64,000 bases of DNA from assembly GCF_013402815.2 (NCBI RefSeq), contig NZ_CP058601.1, forward strand, positions 3,782,001 to 3,846,000. Reading direction: 5' to 3'. How positions within the stretch are numbered: the first letter of the stretch is position 1; each line of letters opens with the position of its first letter. A program made the position numbers and the translations under genes. Below the pieces are notes generated by a model, which was not told the DNA's origin, did no database searches, and saw nothing but the letters and a program-made list of their open reading frames with translations. This document shows positions 1 through 7,341 of this stretch, in pieces. The stretch comes from Natrinema halophilum. Its GTDB lineage: Archaea; Halobacteriota; Halobacteria; Halobacteriales; Natrialbaceae.

Positions 1-211
1 AGATGTACATGGGGATCGTCATCCTAAAACGCTTCCATTCGACTCGAGAGGCAGTGACAACGGTAATGAGCGATTAAATTTGTCCACCGTCTGCCCGAGA
101 ATTGGATGACGGCTTTGCTGTCCTGGGTGAGACGGGCAGTCGATCTGTTGTGGGATCACGCCTCGGTCGTTCAGCGACGCAGCGTTCTGTCCGTGCACTA
201 CGACTGGCCCG
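1..211. other. Left edge, no confident gene
   Basis: No gene is supported here. A 40-codon reading frame at about 109-231 on the plus strand has no recognisable relatives and overlaps the 3' end of the next gene, so it is not called. The stretch may be the downstream flank of a gene outside the window. Confidence 0.4.
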
Positions 212-1087
212 TCAGTCGGTGGCGGTGAAGTCGTCGGTGAGCTGATTCACGCACCCGACCGTCCGGTCGGGATTGAAGTAATCGCAGTGCTGTGGCACCG
301 ATTCCGTGACGTCGACCTCGTAGTAGTTGTCCGGAGTTGACCCGGTGGACCACCAGCCGCCGCAGTCCGAGCCTTCACAGCCGAGCCCGTTTTCGAACGT
401 GCTGAAGTCGTAGAGCGTACAGACGACGGTGTCGTCTTCGGAACGGTAGCTGTAGACTTCGTCGGCGGAATTCCGTATTCCGTCCGAGAACCGGCCGTCG
501 TTACAGACCGACGTATCCTCGACAGCAGCTCCGACCAGCGAGACGGTATCGAGGACGACGTCACCGTCGAGTTCTGAGAGGGCCTCGAGTATCACGCGGG
601 TCCCCAGGGAGTGGCCGATGAGTCGCAACCTCGTATCCGTCCGCCCCTGAAATGTTCTGCGAAGGCAGCGACCGAGACGAACGCCCGCGTCGTCGGCGTT
701 GCTCTCTGCGTCCCAGAAGTTGAGCGTATCCGACGCCCATGAAGCAGCCGTCATCGGCACGTCGTAGCCCGCCTCCTGAAGTGCCATATCGAGCGCGTAC
801 GTCTGGTCGTCGCTGGATTGCCTTCCGTTCCAGCCATGGACGTAGAGACAGAGCTCGTCCCCGTCCAGTTCCACTGGCTCTGGTCGTTCTCGTGTCAAAT
901 CGATCGTCGGATACGCCGTTGGCGAGTTGGGCCAGTTAGTGCAATCTTTGATATTACCTGCCGATACGGAACTGCTCGCTCCCACCAGTCCGGCCAGGCC
1001 GGCCGATCCAGCCGAGGCTGCCCTGAGAACTCGCCGTCGCGTCGGTCCACCCGGTTCCTCTCCACTATCCGTGCTACCGAACCCCAT
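212..1087 (-). CDS. Tat-exported alpha/beta-hydrolase-like protein
   Basis: A 291-residue secreted hydrolase candidate. The N-terminus has a twin-arginine signal (TRRRVLRAAS followed by a small-residue hydrophobic stretch), so folded export is expected. The mature part has an LYVHGWNG oxyanion-type strand and a GHSLGTR nucleophile elbow (Ser near residue 157), with a late His in QHCDYF as the possible third triad member. Six or more cysteines in the mature part suggest disulfides outside the cell. I chose the ATG at 1087 because it sits closest to the Tat motif; ATGs at 1102 and 1165 only add a non-signal extension, and the upstream DNA is AT-rich and promoter-like. Substrate unknown; lipase or esterase is plausible but unproven. 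Confidence 0.7.
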   Translation of the reverse strand: MGFGSTDSGEEPGGPTRRRVLRAASAGSAGLAGLVGASSSVSAGNIKDCTNWPNSPTAYPTIDLTRERPEPVELDGDELCLYVHGWNGRQSSDDQTYALDMALQEAGYDVPMTAASWASDTLNFWDAESNADDAGVRLGRCLRRTFQGRTDTRLRLIGHSLGTRVILEALSELDGDVVLDTVSLVGAAVEDTSVCNDGRFSDGIRNSADEVYSYRSEDDTVVCTLYDFSTFENGLGCEGSDCGGWWSTGSTPDNYYEVDVTESVPQHCDYFNPDRTVGCVNQLTDDFTATD

Positions 1088-1270
1088 GCCAATGCCCCCC
1101 ATACGTAATATATAATAATTACGTTTAGGTCTATATTTCTTTCTTACCATATACACTATTTTCATATTTTATATGTGAGTCCATGGAGCGAGAACGGGGC
1201 GCGGAGGGGCGTCGCGGCGTGGTCAGAGGCCCGATTCACCGAGTTCGAAAGCCGAGTATCCGCGACCGGG

Positions 1271-1280
1271 GGACTTATTC
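1271..1280 (+). promoter_or_regulatory. Probable TATA box for rnpB
   Basis: The motif ACTTATTC lies about 27 bases before the proposed first base of the RNase P RNA P1 helix, the normal archaeal TATA-to-start distance. The match is short, so confidence is moderate. Confidence 0.4.
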
Positions 1281-1301
1281 TCCAGAGGCTCCAATTATAA
1301 T

Positions 1302-1780
1302 TGGGAGAGAGAGCCCGGCTGCCGCGATGGTCTCGCTGGCAACGGCGCGGCCACCAGGTACCGTAGGTGCCCCTTCTGGGGAGCCTACTGTCCGCGAGGA
1401 AAGTCCCCCCACCTGTTTGGGCAGGTGACCGGGCGCAAGTCCGGAGCGGGAGACCGCTGGCTCTGGAACAGAAACGACACGTCTCGGCCCGACCGATGAC
1501 GCGTGCGAACCCGACCGCGAGGAAGGGGAGCTAACCCGCAGAGGGATCGGGTGACTCAGCGTGCGTATGACGTGAGTCGCCGAGCAGGCAGGTCGACCGA
1601 TCACGGTTCGAATCCGTCGATCGACCACCTCTAGACGGCCGAGGAACGATGGAACGGCGAATCCTCACCGGTGCAAGTCCACACCGTGGTAGCCTGAACA
1701 CCCCACGGCGAAGCCGTGGACGGTGTGGATGCTCAGCCGAATGCCGGGCCGAACAGAAGGGGGCTTACTCCTCTCACCCA
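1302..1780 (+). ncRNA. rnpB: RNase P RNA (type A, haloarchaeal)
   Basis: Catalytic RNA of RNase P, which removes 5' leaders from pre-tRNAs. Conserved region I is visible as GAGGAAAGTCC at about 1396. The central ACAGAAAC core is near 1470, the GAACGGCGAATCC / CACCGGTGCAAGTCC block is near 1650-1685, and conserved region V (GAACAGAAGGGGGCTTA) is at 1751-1767. The ends were set by pairing: 1302-1311 pairs with 1771-1780 (P1, one A.A mismatch) and 1312-1316 with 1761-1765 (P2). An internal hairpin at 1591-1626 ends in a T-arm-like GGTTCGAATCC loop (see findings). The gene ends 3 bases before the stop of the convergent propeller gene. Confidence 0.93.
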
Positions 1781-1783
1781 GTT

Positions 1784-3178
1784 CTATACCCGTTCAGAAC
1801 GACGATACGGTCTCGAACGTTGGTTTCGACGCTGTCGGTATTCGAAGCCGGTGTCGTCCTTCCTTCCCGTGACTTCGCTTTCAGCCTCGCTACCGCAGTT
1901 TCGCGTTCGTTCGTTTCCCTCGGTACCGTCTTCGCGATCGTCCGGAGAGGCCCGGATTGCGGTCAGTCCATCGTCGTCGATGTAGATGGTTCGGTCGGCG
2001 ACCGCACACCGCTCACCGACGTTGGCGCTCTCCGACCGAGAATAGCTCCACTGTTCCACTCCACTCTCGATGTCGAACGCAACGAGCGAATTTTCGTACT
2101 GTCCGCCCTGCAATCCGACGCTGACGAGCACCGTGTCGTGTGCGATTACGGGATCGCCAATCGCGTGGGAGTACTTCCCGATGGACCACCGCTCGTCACC
2201 GGTCTCGAGGTCGACCGCGATGAGTTTGTAGCGAGTGGCAAAGAGCAGCACGTCCTCGCGGACGGCCACCCGTCGAATACCGCCGTGCCAGATCTCGTCG
2301 CGCTCACCGGTCGATGAATCGTAGGCGGCGACAACTTCGGATTCCGTTCTGACGAATACTTTGTTTTCGGTCGCGACGAGATCGTACAGATAGTAATAGT
2401 CCGTCTCGATAGCCAGTTCGCACTCGCCCGTCAGCGGGTTGAGACAGGCGATAGTCCCTTCCTCGGCGATCGAAAAGATGCAGTCGTCAGCGGCAACTAC
2501 ACAGCTCTCGAGTGCGCGACTCGCGGCAGTTTGCGTTGTCCACGGGTCGCCGTCCGAAACCGAAATGGACTCACGCACCCATTCGACGGTGCCTGTCTCA
2601 CAATCGACCGCAGTCAGGCTCCCTCCGGCGAACGCGTAGACGATACCGAACGCAACCGTCGGAGATTCGATCGCGGCGCCGTCGGCGCTAGCGACCGCGG
2701 TCTGCCAGCGAACGTCCCCGGTTGCAGCGTCGAGGGCGGCCACGGTATCGTCACCGCTGACGTAAACGTTGCCGTACGCCGCCGTCGGCTGGCCATCGGT
2801 GGCTACGTCTTCACTGCGCCACTCGAGCGTGCCATCTGCTGCGTTGAGCGCCTGTACTGTCCCCTCGTCAGATAGGTAGGCTGTTCCGTCGACGACGACG
2901 GGGAGCGCTTCGGCGTCGGTCCTCCAGTCGGTCTCGAGCGCGTCGAACTCGTATCCTTCATCGAACCCATCGACGGTCCCGACAGCGGCTGTACGCCCGC
3001 AATCTCCACGCATCGTCGACCAGCCAGTGGCCGCTTCGGGGGGTTCCGATTGTAGTCCGCCCGTTTCTTTCTTACCGTCGACTGACGCACCCGCTTCGTT
3101 CGCTCCCGAAAGCACCCCGCTGGCTGCGACGGCCGTTGTACATCCTATCAGAAATTGCCGTCTCGTATTACTACGCAT
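1784..3178 (-). CDS. Tat-exported PQQ-like beta-propeller protein
   Basis: A 464-residue secreted protein with a Tat signal (RRQFLIGC at the N-terminus; the Cys could be a lipobox). It carries about seven repeats of the outer-membrane-assembly/PQQ propeller type, each ending in a strand such as ALNAADGTLEW, ALDAATGDVRW, AVDLETGDERW or AFDIESGVEQW. These predict an eight- or seven-bladed WD-like disc outside the membrane. Haloarchaea have many such proteins; they bind partners or ligands, and an enzymatic role is not shown. It converges on rnpB with 3 bases between the two ends. The C-terminal 45 residues are charged and outside the repeats. Confidence 0.8.
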   Translation of the reverse strand: MRSNTRRQFLIGCTTAVAASGVLSGANEAGASVDGKKETGGLQSEPPEAATGWSTMRGDCGRTAAVGTVDGFDEGYEFDALETDWRTDAEALPVVVDGTAYLSDEGTVQALNAADGTLEWRSEDVATDGQPTAAYGNVYVSGDDTVAALDAATGDVRWQTAVASADGAAIESPTVAFGIVYAFAGGSLTAVDCETGTVEWVRESISVSDGDPWTTQTAASRALESCVVAADDCIFSIAEEGTIACLNPLTGECELAIETDYYYLYDLVATENKVFVRTESEVVAAYDSSTGERDEIWHGGIRRVAVREDVLLFATRYKLIAVDLETGDERWSIGKYSHAIGDPVIAHDTVLVSVGLQGGQYENSLVAFDIESGVEQWSYSRSESANVGERCAVADRTIYIDDDGLTAIRASPDDREDGTEGNERTRNCGSEAESEVTGRKDDTGFEYRQRRNQRSRPYRRSERV

Positions 3179-3458
3179 GTTCTCCCAGAGTTATGTGATC
3201 ACTATCAGTATCATTGAAATAAGAAGTTTCACACGTGGAACTGATGCGCTGGTGTCGTTCTATTTTTGCAACATTCTACCAACGGGAGAGAGCTGGCGAT
3301 TGCGCTGTCACTGATAGCGAAATGTCGTCGATACGATCCCCTTCGACGCATCGGAATCAGCGACCACCGTGGACTCTCTATCTCTCTTCAGGAATCTCCT
3401 CGAGTCCGTTTCCCAGATACGGACGGCTCGCTCGGCTCACCGATCGTTGTGTCTGGGA

Positions 3459-3548
3459 AAACGTCCTGACGGAGTTCCACGCGAGCGGTAGCGAGCGTGG
3501 AGCACGTCAGGTCGTGATCGAAGTGAACGTCCTGACGGAGATTTGAAC
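3459..3548. repeat. 90-bp direct repeat, distal copy, with tRNA-Arg 3'-end sequence
   Basis: Exact copy of 3678-3767, offset by 219 bases. It contains GTCCTGACGGAG twice (3463 and 3529), the reverse complement of the tRNA-Arg 3' end. The second is followed by ATTTGAAC, so 20 bases of the tRNA 3' half are reproduced. Between them lies an inverted repeat around CCACGC...GCGTGG. Confidence 0.9.
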
Positions 3549-3677
3549 ACGCCAAGATGTTCCGGGCGTGCTGCCTCGCTTCGGTCGGCCGTTCCGGGCT
3601 GCAACTCGTCTGTTCAAATCTCCAGGGAGTTTCGCCGACACCAGCCGCTCGCTCCGCTCGCGGTTTGGTGTCAGCAG

Positions 3678-3767
3678 AAACGTCCTGACGGAGTTCCACG
3701 CGAGCGGTAGCGAGCGTGGAGCACGTCAGGTCGTGATCGAAGTGAACGTCCTGACGGAGATTTGAAC
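3678..3767. repeat. 90-bp direct repeat, proximal copy, overlapping tRNA-Arg
   Basis: Second exact copy of the repeat. Its right end (3748-3767) is the real 3' end of tRNA-Arg(GCG), so the repeat unit is tRNA 3' end plus downstream flank. The arrangement looks like tandem duplication of a tRNA-flank or serial insertion and loss at a tRNA attachment site. Confidence 0.9.
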
Positions 3768-3819
3768 TCCGGTCCCTGGCTCCGCAAGCCAAGAGGATAG
3801 TCCACTACCCTATCAGGAC
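3748..3819 (-). tRNA. tRNA-Arg (GCG anticodon)
   Basis: On the minus strand the acceptor arms GTCCTGA and TCAGGAC pair perfectly (7 bp). The anticodon stem is TTGGC/GCCAG with loop TTGCGGA, so the anticodon is GCG (Arg, CGC/CGU codons). The T-loop GTTCAAATC is present. No CCA is encoded, as usual in archaea. Length 72 without the discriminator base. Confidence 0.93.
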
Positions 3820-4129
3820 TCAACTCATCGTAGCCGCGTGGACATTAAAGCCCTTTCGAAAGGGCCCGGCTGCCGCCCGTCGATTTCTGTAGCCGTCGAC
3901 ACTGTCGTAGTCGTTGAACGTCATTGCACACCTCGCTCGCGAATTTGCGGACAGCAAGTATTCGCTGACCGCAGCAGTGCGAGCGGTGGGTGAGTCGTTT
4001 CAACGACTACTATCGGAGGATTCGGGCCCGGTATCGACTCGACCTTGGGCGTACCCGTCCACGGAACTGGTAGCCGTGAGTGCTCTGTGGTTGCTCTCGG
4101 GCCGATCCACCGCGGCGCCCACGCTGACA
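3820..4129. other. Intergenic region between tRNA-Arg and the RPA cluster
   Basis: No gene supported. The right half leads to the TATA box at 4130. Reading frames here lack family resemblance and codon bias typical of the neighbours. Confidence 0.4.
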
Positions 4130-4137
4130 TTTATATA
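4130..4137 (+). promoter_or_regulatory. TATA box (TTTATATA) upstream of the RPA gene
   Basis: A strong archaeal TATA match. The expected start point about 26 bases downstream is 4160-4161, exactly at an ATG opening a 55-codon frame, or giving a ~170-base leader for the RPA gene. A second weaker box (GCTTATG, about 4296) would give a leaderless RPA transcript. Confidence 0.5.
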
Positions 4138-4160
4138 CGAAGGAGTGGCCAGCAGCGGGT

Positions 4161-4328
4161 ATGAATTACCGCTCGAGGCCCCTCGGCGCGCTGTTTCGGC
4201 GTACTGATCCTGCGAGGCCGGTGACGATCGATCCGACCGATCCGATCGGTCCGTGCGACGGACGTCGAACGACGTCGAGGCGGCGAATGGATAACGCTTA
4301 TGCGGGGGCTACCCATGCACGAGCATAG
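4161..4328 (+). CDS. Possible leaderless leader-peptide ORF (55 aa)
   Basis: The ATG coincides with the predicted start point of the TATA box at 4130, and the stop TAG ends one base before the ATG of the RPA gene. The protein is Arg/Pro-rich and I recognise no family. If transcription starts at 4161, haloarchaeal ribosomes would start here by default, so it could couple or attenuate translation of the downstream gene. It may equally be untranslated leader. Confidence 0.25.
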   Translation: MNYRSRPLGALFRRTDPARPVTIDPTDPIGPCDGRRTTSRRRMDNAYAGATHARA

Positions 4329-4329
4329 A

Positions 4330-5778
4330 ATGAGCGACATCGAGGGCGTATACGAGGACCTCGAGGCCGACGTCTCCCTCGAGGAGTTTCGCGAGGCCGT
4401 CGAGGCGAAAGTCGAGCAAATGGGGGGACTCGCGGACGAGGAGACGGCGGCAATGCTCGTCGCTCACGAGATCGGCGAGAGCGAGGTCGGTGGCATCGCC
4501 GACATCGAGCCCGGAATGGAGGAAGCCAAGTTCGTCGCCAAAGTAACGTCGATCGGTGAGGTGCGTACGTTCGAGCGCGACAGCGAAGACGAGGACGGCC
4601 AGGTCGTCAACGTCGAGGTCGCGGACGAAACAGGTTCTGTGCGGGCGGCATTCTGGGACGATCACGCCGAAGCGGCTATCGAGGAACTCGAGGAAGGACA
4701 GGTTTTGCGCATCAAAGGCCGACCGAAGGAAGGGTTCAGCGGTGTCGAAGTGAGCGTCGACGACGTGGAACCCGACGACGAGACGGAGATCGACGTTACG
4801 ATTTCCGATACGCATACCGTCGAGGAGCTCTCGCTCGGTCTCTCGAACGTCAATCTCGTCGGAGTGCTTTTGGACACTGATAGCGTCCGGACCTTCGACC
4901 GAGACGACGGTTCCGAGGGGAAGGTTTCGAACCTCGTTCTCGGCGATCCGACCGGCCGCATCCGCGTTACACTCTGGGACGAGCGAGCCGATCAAGCAAC
5001 GAAATTGGAAGTTGGAACTACAGTCGAGGTGATCGACGGGTACGTGAAAGAACGTGACGGAACCCTCGAACTTCACGTGGGCAACCGCGGCGCCGTCGAG
5101 GAAGTCGACGAGGAGGTCGAGTACGTCCCGGAAAGCACGTCAATCGAGGATCTCGAGATCGACCAGACGGTCGACATCGCGGGAGTCGTCCGTTCGGCCG
5201 ACCCGAAGCGAACGTTCGACCGTGACGACGGCTCCGAAGGACAGGTCCGAAATATTCGCGTTCAGGACGCGACTGACGACATTCGCGTCGCACTCTGGGG
5301 CGAGAAAGCCGACATCGATCTTGGACCGGGCGACGAAGTCGCCCTCGGCGACGTCGAGATCCAGGACGGCTGGCAAGATGACCTCGAGGCCTCCGCCGGC
5401 TGGCAATCGACGATTACGGTCCTTGAATCCGATTCCAGTAGTACGAACGCTGGTGAGAGTGGCAGCGACTCGAGCGACGAGAACGCCGGGTTATCGGCGT
5501 TCGCTGGTGATACCGGAGCCGGCGAGGACACGGATGACGTCGGTGAGGACGAGAAAGACGGGGACTCGGTCAGCGCCGACGACAGTACGGATGACCCGGC
5601 AGACGGCGAAACGTTCGAATTCACCGGGGTAGTGGTACAGGCCGGCGATCCGATCGTGCTCGACGACGGCGAGAAAACCATGAGCGTCGCGACCGACGCC
5701 GACGTCGGTCTCGGTGAGGAAGTAACTGCACGAGGAGTCGTCCGCGACGGCCGCCTCGAAGCAAACGACGTGTTCTGA
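4330..5778 (+). CDS. rpa2: RPA-type single-stranded DNA-binding protein
   Basis: Replication protein A homologue that coats ssDNA in replication and repair. The 482 residues contain a short helical N-terminus, then OB folds at roughly 65-155, 165-260 and 275-365. The second and third carry the same TFDRDDGSEG loop, showing internal duplication. A very acidic Ser/Asp linker (about 375-430) precedes a small last OB-like segment. Start at 4330 gives MSDIEG; the ATG at 4300 is in frame but would add a non-conserved decapeptide. It stands 66 bases before the histone gene. From memory the same rpa2-histone-deacetylase order occurs in Haloferax; the symbol rests on that and on the multi-OB layout. 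Confidence 0.85.
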   Translation: MSDIEGVYEDLEADVSLEEFREAVEAKVEQMGGLADEETAAMLVAHEIGESEVGGIADIEPGMEEAKFVAKVTSIGEVRTFERDSEDEDGQVVNVEVADETGSVRAAFWDDHAEAAIEELEEGQVLRIKGRPKEGFSGVEVSVDDVEPDDETEIDVTISDTHTVEELSLGLSNVNLVGVLLDTDSVRTFDRDDGSEGKVSNLVLGDPTGRIRVTLWDERADQATKLEVGTTVEVIDGYVKERDGTLELHVGNRGAVEEVDEEVEYVPESTSIEDLEIDQTVDIAGVVRSADPKRTFDRDDGSEGQVRNIRVQDATDDIRVALWGEKADIDLGPGDEVALGDVEIQDGWQDDLEASAGWQSTITVLESDSSSTNAGESGSDSSDENAGLSAFAGDTGAGEDTDDVGEDEKDGDSVSADDSTDDPADGETFEFTGVVVQAGDPIVLDDGEKTMSVATDADVGLGEEVTARGVVRDGRLEANDVF

Positions 5779-5844
5779 TACCGCGAGCAACCTCGTCGCC
5801 CGCCTAGGAAAAGCGTTAAGGGAGTCAGCTTCGCCTATCATGAT

Positions 5845-6276
5845 ATGAACGTCGAACTCCCGTTCGCCCCGGTTGATACGATCATCCGGCGAAACGCGGG
5901 CGATCTTCGTGTGAGTGCCGACGCGTCGAAGGAACTCGCAACGCGGATTCAGAAACACGGGAGCGAACTCGCAATCGATGCGGCCGAGGAAGCAACAGCA
6001 GACGGCCGCAAAACGTTGATGGCGGAAGACTTCGGTGTCGAGACGGTCGTCGACAAAGACGACCTCGAGTTGCCGGTCGCACCGGTCGACCGGATCGCCA
6101 GACTGGAGATCGACAATCGGTATCGCGTCGCGATGGATGCCCGCATTGCCCTCGCCGACATTCTCGAGGATTATGCGGACAACGTCGCCCGAGCGGCGAC
6201 GATCCTCGCACACCACGCCGATCGGCGAACGATCACCGACGACGATATCGAGACGTACTTCTCGTTGTTCGAGTGA
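5845..6276 (+). CDS. hstA: Archaeal double-histone protein
   Basis: DNA-binding chromatin protein of 143 residues made of two histone folds in one chain (about 1-68 and 72-143). This is the haloarchaeal head-to-tail dimer form. Repeat starts are LPFAPVDTIIRRNAG and LPVAPVDRIARLEI, and the second fold ends in RTITDDDIETY. It is acidic, unlike eukaryotic histones. A TATA-like GCGTTAAGG about 30 bases upstream predicts a short or absent leader. The next gene, 4 bases after its stop, is a histone-deacetylase family enzyme, so the two are probably co-transcribed. Confidence 0.93.
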   Translation: MNVELPFAPVDTIIRRNAGDLRVSADASKELATRIQKHGSELAIDAAEEATADGRKTLMAEDFGVETVVDKDDLELPVAPVDRIARLEIDNRYRVAMDARIALADILEDYADNVARAATILAHHADRRTITDDDIETYFSLFE

Positions 6277-6280
6277 GCAA

Positions 6281-7312
6281 ATGCAGTTCGGCTACAGCGA
6301 GACCTGTCTCGCACACGATCCCGGTTCGCGCCACCCCGAGTCGCCGGACCGGCTACGGGCGATCCGGGAACGGCTGAAGAAGAAACACGGCGTCGAGTAC
6401 GTCGAGGCCGACCCCTGTGACCTCGAAACATTGGCGTCCGTTCACGACCGGGAGTATCTCGAGTCGGTCCGTGAGTTCTGTGTACAGGGCGGTGGGAGCT
6501 GGGATCCCGACACTGCCGCCGTCACGGAGACGTGGGACGCAGCCCGTCACAGTGCCGGCCTGGCTTGTTGGGCCGCCGAGGAATCGCTCGAGGGGGCATC
6601 GGGCCGTGAAACGCCGTTTTCGATCGGTCGACCGCCAGGCCACCACGCCGTCTTCGACGATGCCATGGGATTTTGCTTCGTCAACAACGTCGCCGTCGCG
6701 GCCCAGTACGCGCTCGATCACGACGCGTACGACGTCGATCGGGTCGCCATCGTCGACTGGGACGTCCACCACGGCAACGGGACGCAGGACCTCTTCTACG
6801 ACAGGGGTGACGTATTCTTCACCTCGATTCACGAGAAGGGGCTGTATCCCGGCACCGGCGCCGTCGACGAAACTGGCGAAGACGACGGCGAAGAGACGAC
6901 GATGAACGTACCGATGCAAGCCGGAGCCGGCGATTACGAATATCTAGCCGCGATCGACGGGCCCATCGCCGCCGCGATTACTGACTTCGATCCCGATCTG
7001 CTGTTGATCAGTGCTGGCTTCGACGCCCACCGCCACGATCCAATATCGCGAATCAGGCTCTCGACGGAGGCGTACGCGCTGATGTCCGATCGAATGCGAA
7101 CGCTCGCCAACGAGACCGACGCCGCGCTGGCGTTCGTCCTCGAGGGTGGCTACGGACTCGACGTCCTCGCCGACAGCGTCGCGTTAGTCCACGAGACCTT
7201 CGACGGACGCGAACCGATCGAACCCGACGACAAATCCGGTGAGGGAGAGAAGCCAACGTTCGACGACGTTCTCGACGCGCACGATCTCGACGTCGAACTG
7301 GACGAGAGATAG
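6281..7312 (+). CDS. hdaI: Histone deacetylase family (class II-like) enzyme
   Basis: Zinc-dependent amidohydrolase of 343 residues that removes acetyl groups from lysines or small acetyl-amines. Visible active-site elements are RPPGHHA (catalytic His pair), GFCFVNN, VDWDVHHGNG (Asp and His zinc ligands), SAGFDAH (third ligand Asp) and EGGYGL. The ATG at 6281 gives MQFGYSE, the usual start of this family, and lies 4 bases after the histone stop. A longer in-frame extension into the histone gene is not credible. In Haloferax the homologue is reported essential (from memory). Its in vivo substrate is unknown; the acidic histone is only a positional suggestion. Confidence 0.9.
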   Translation: MQFGYSETCLAHDPGSRHPESPDRLRAIRERLKKKHGVEYVEADPCDLETLASVHDREYLESVREFCVQGGGSWDPDTAAVTETWDAARHSAGLACWAAEESLEGASGRETPFSIGRPPGHHAVFDDAMGFCFVNNVAVAAQYALDHDAYDVDRVAIVDWDVHHGNGTQDLFYDRGDVFFTSIHEKGLYPGTGAVDETGEDDGEETTMNVPMQAGAGDYEYLAAIDGPIAAAITDFDPDLLLISAGFDAHRHDPISRIRLSTEAYALMSDRMRTLANETDAALAFVLEGGYGLDVLADSVALVHETFDGREPIEPDDKSGEGEKPTFDDVLDAHDLDVELDER

Positions 7313-7341
7313 GACTCGTCGGCCGCGTCGGCCGCGTCGGC

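Noticed and set aside
6035-6280. N-terminal extension of the deacetylase frame into the histone gene
   Set aside because: It is the shifted reading of the histone gene. The enzyme family starts at MQFGYSE.
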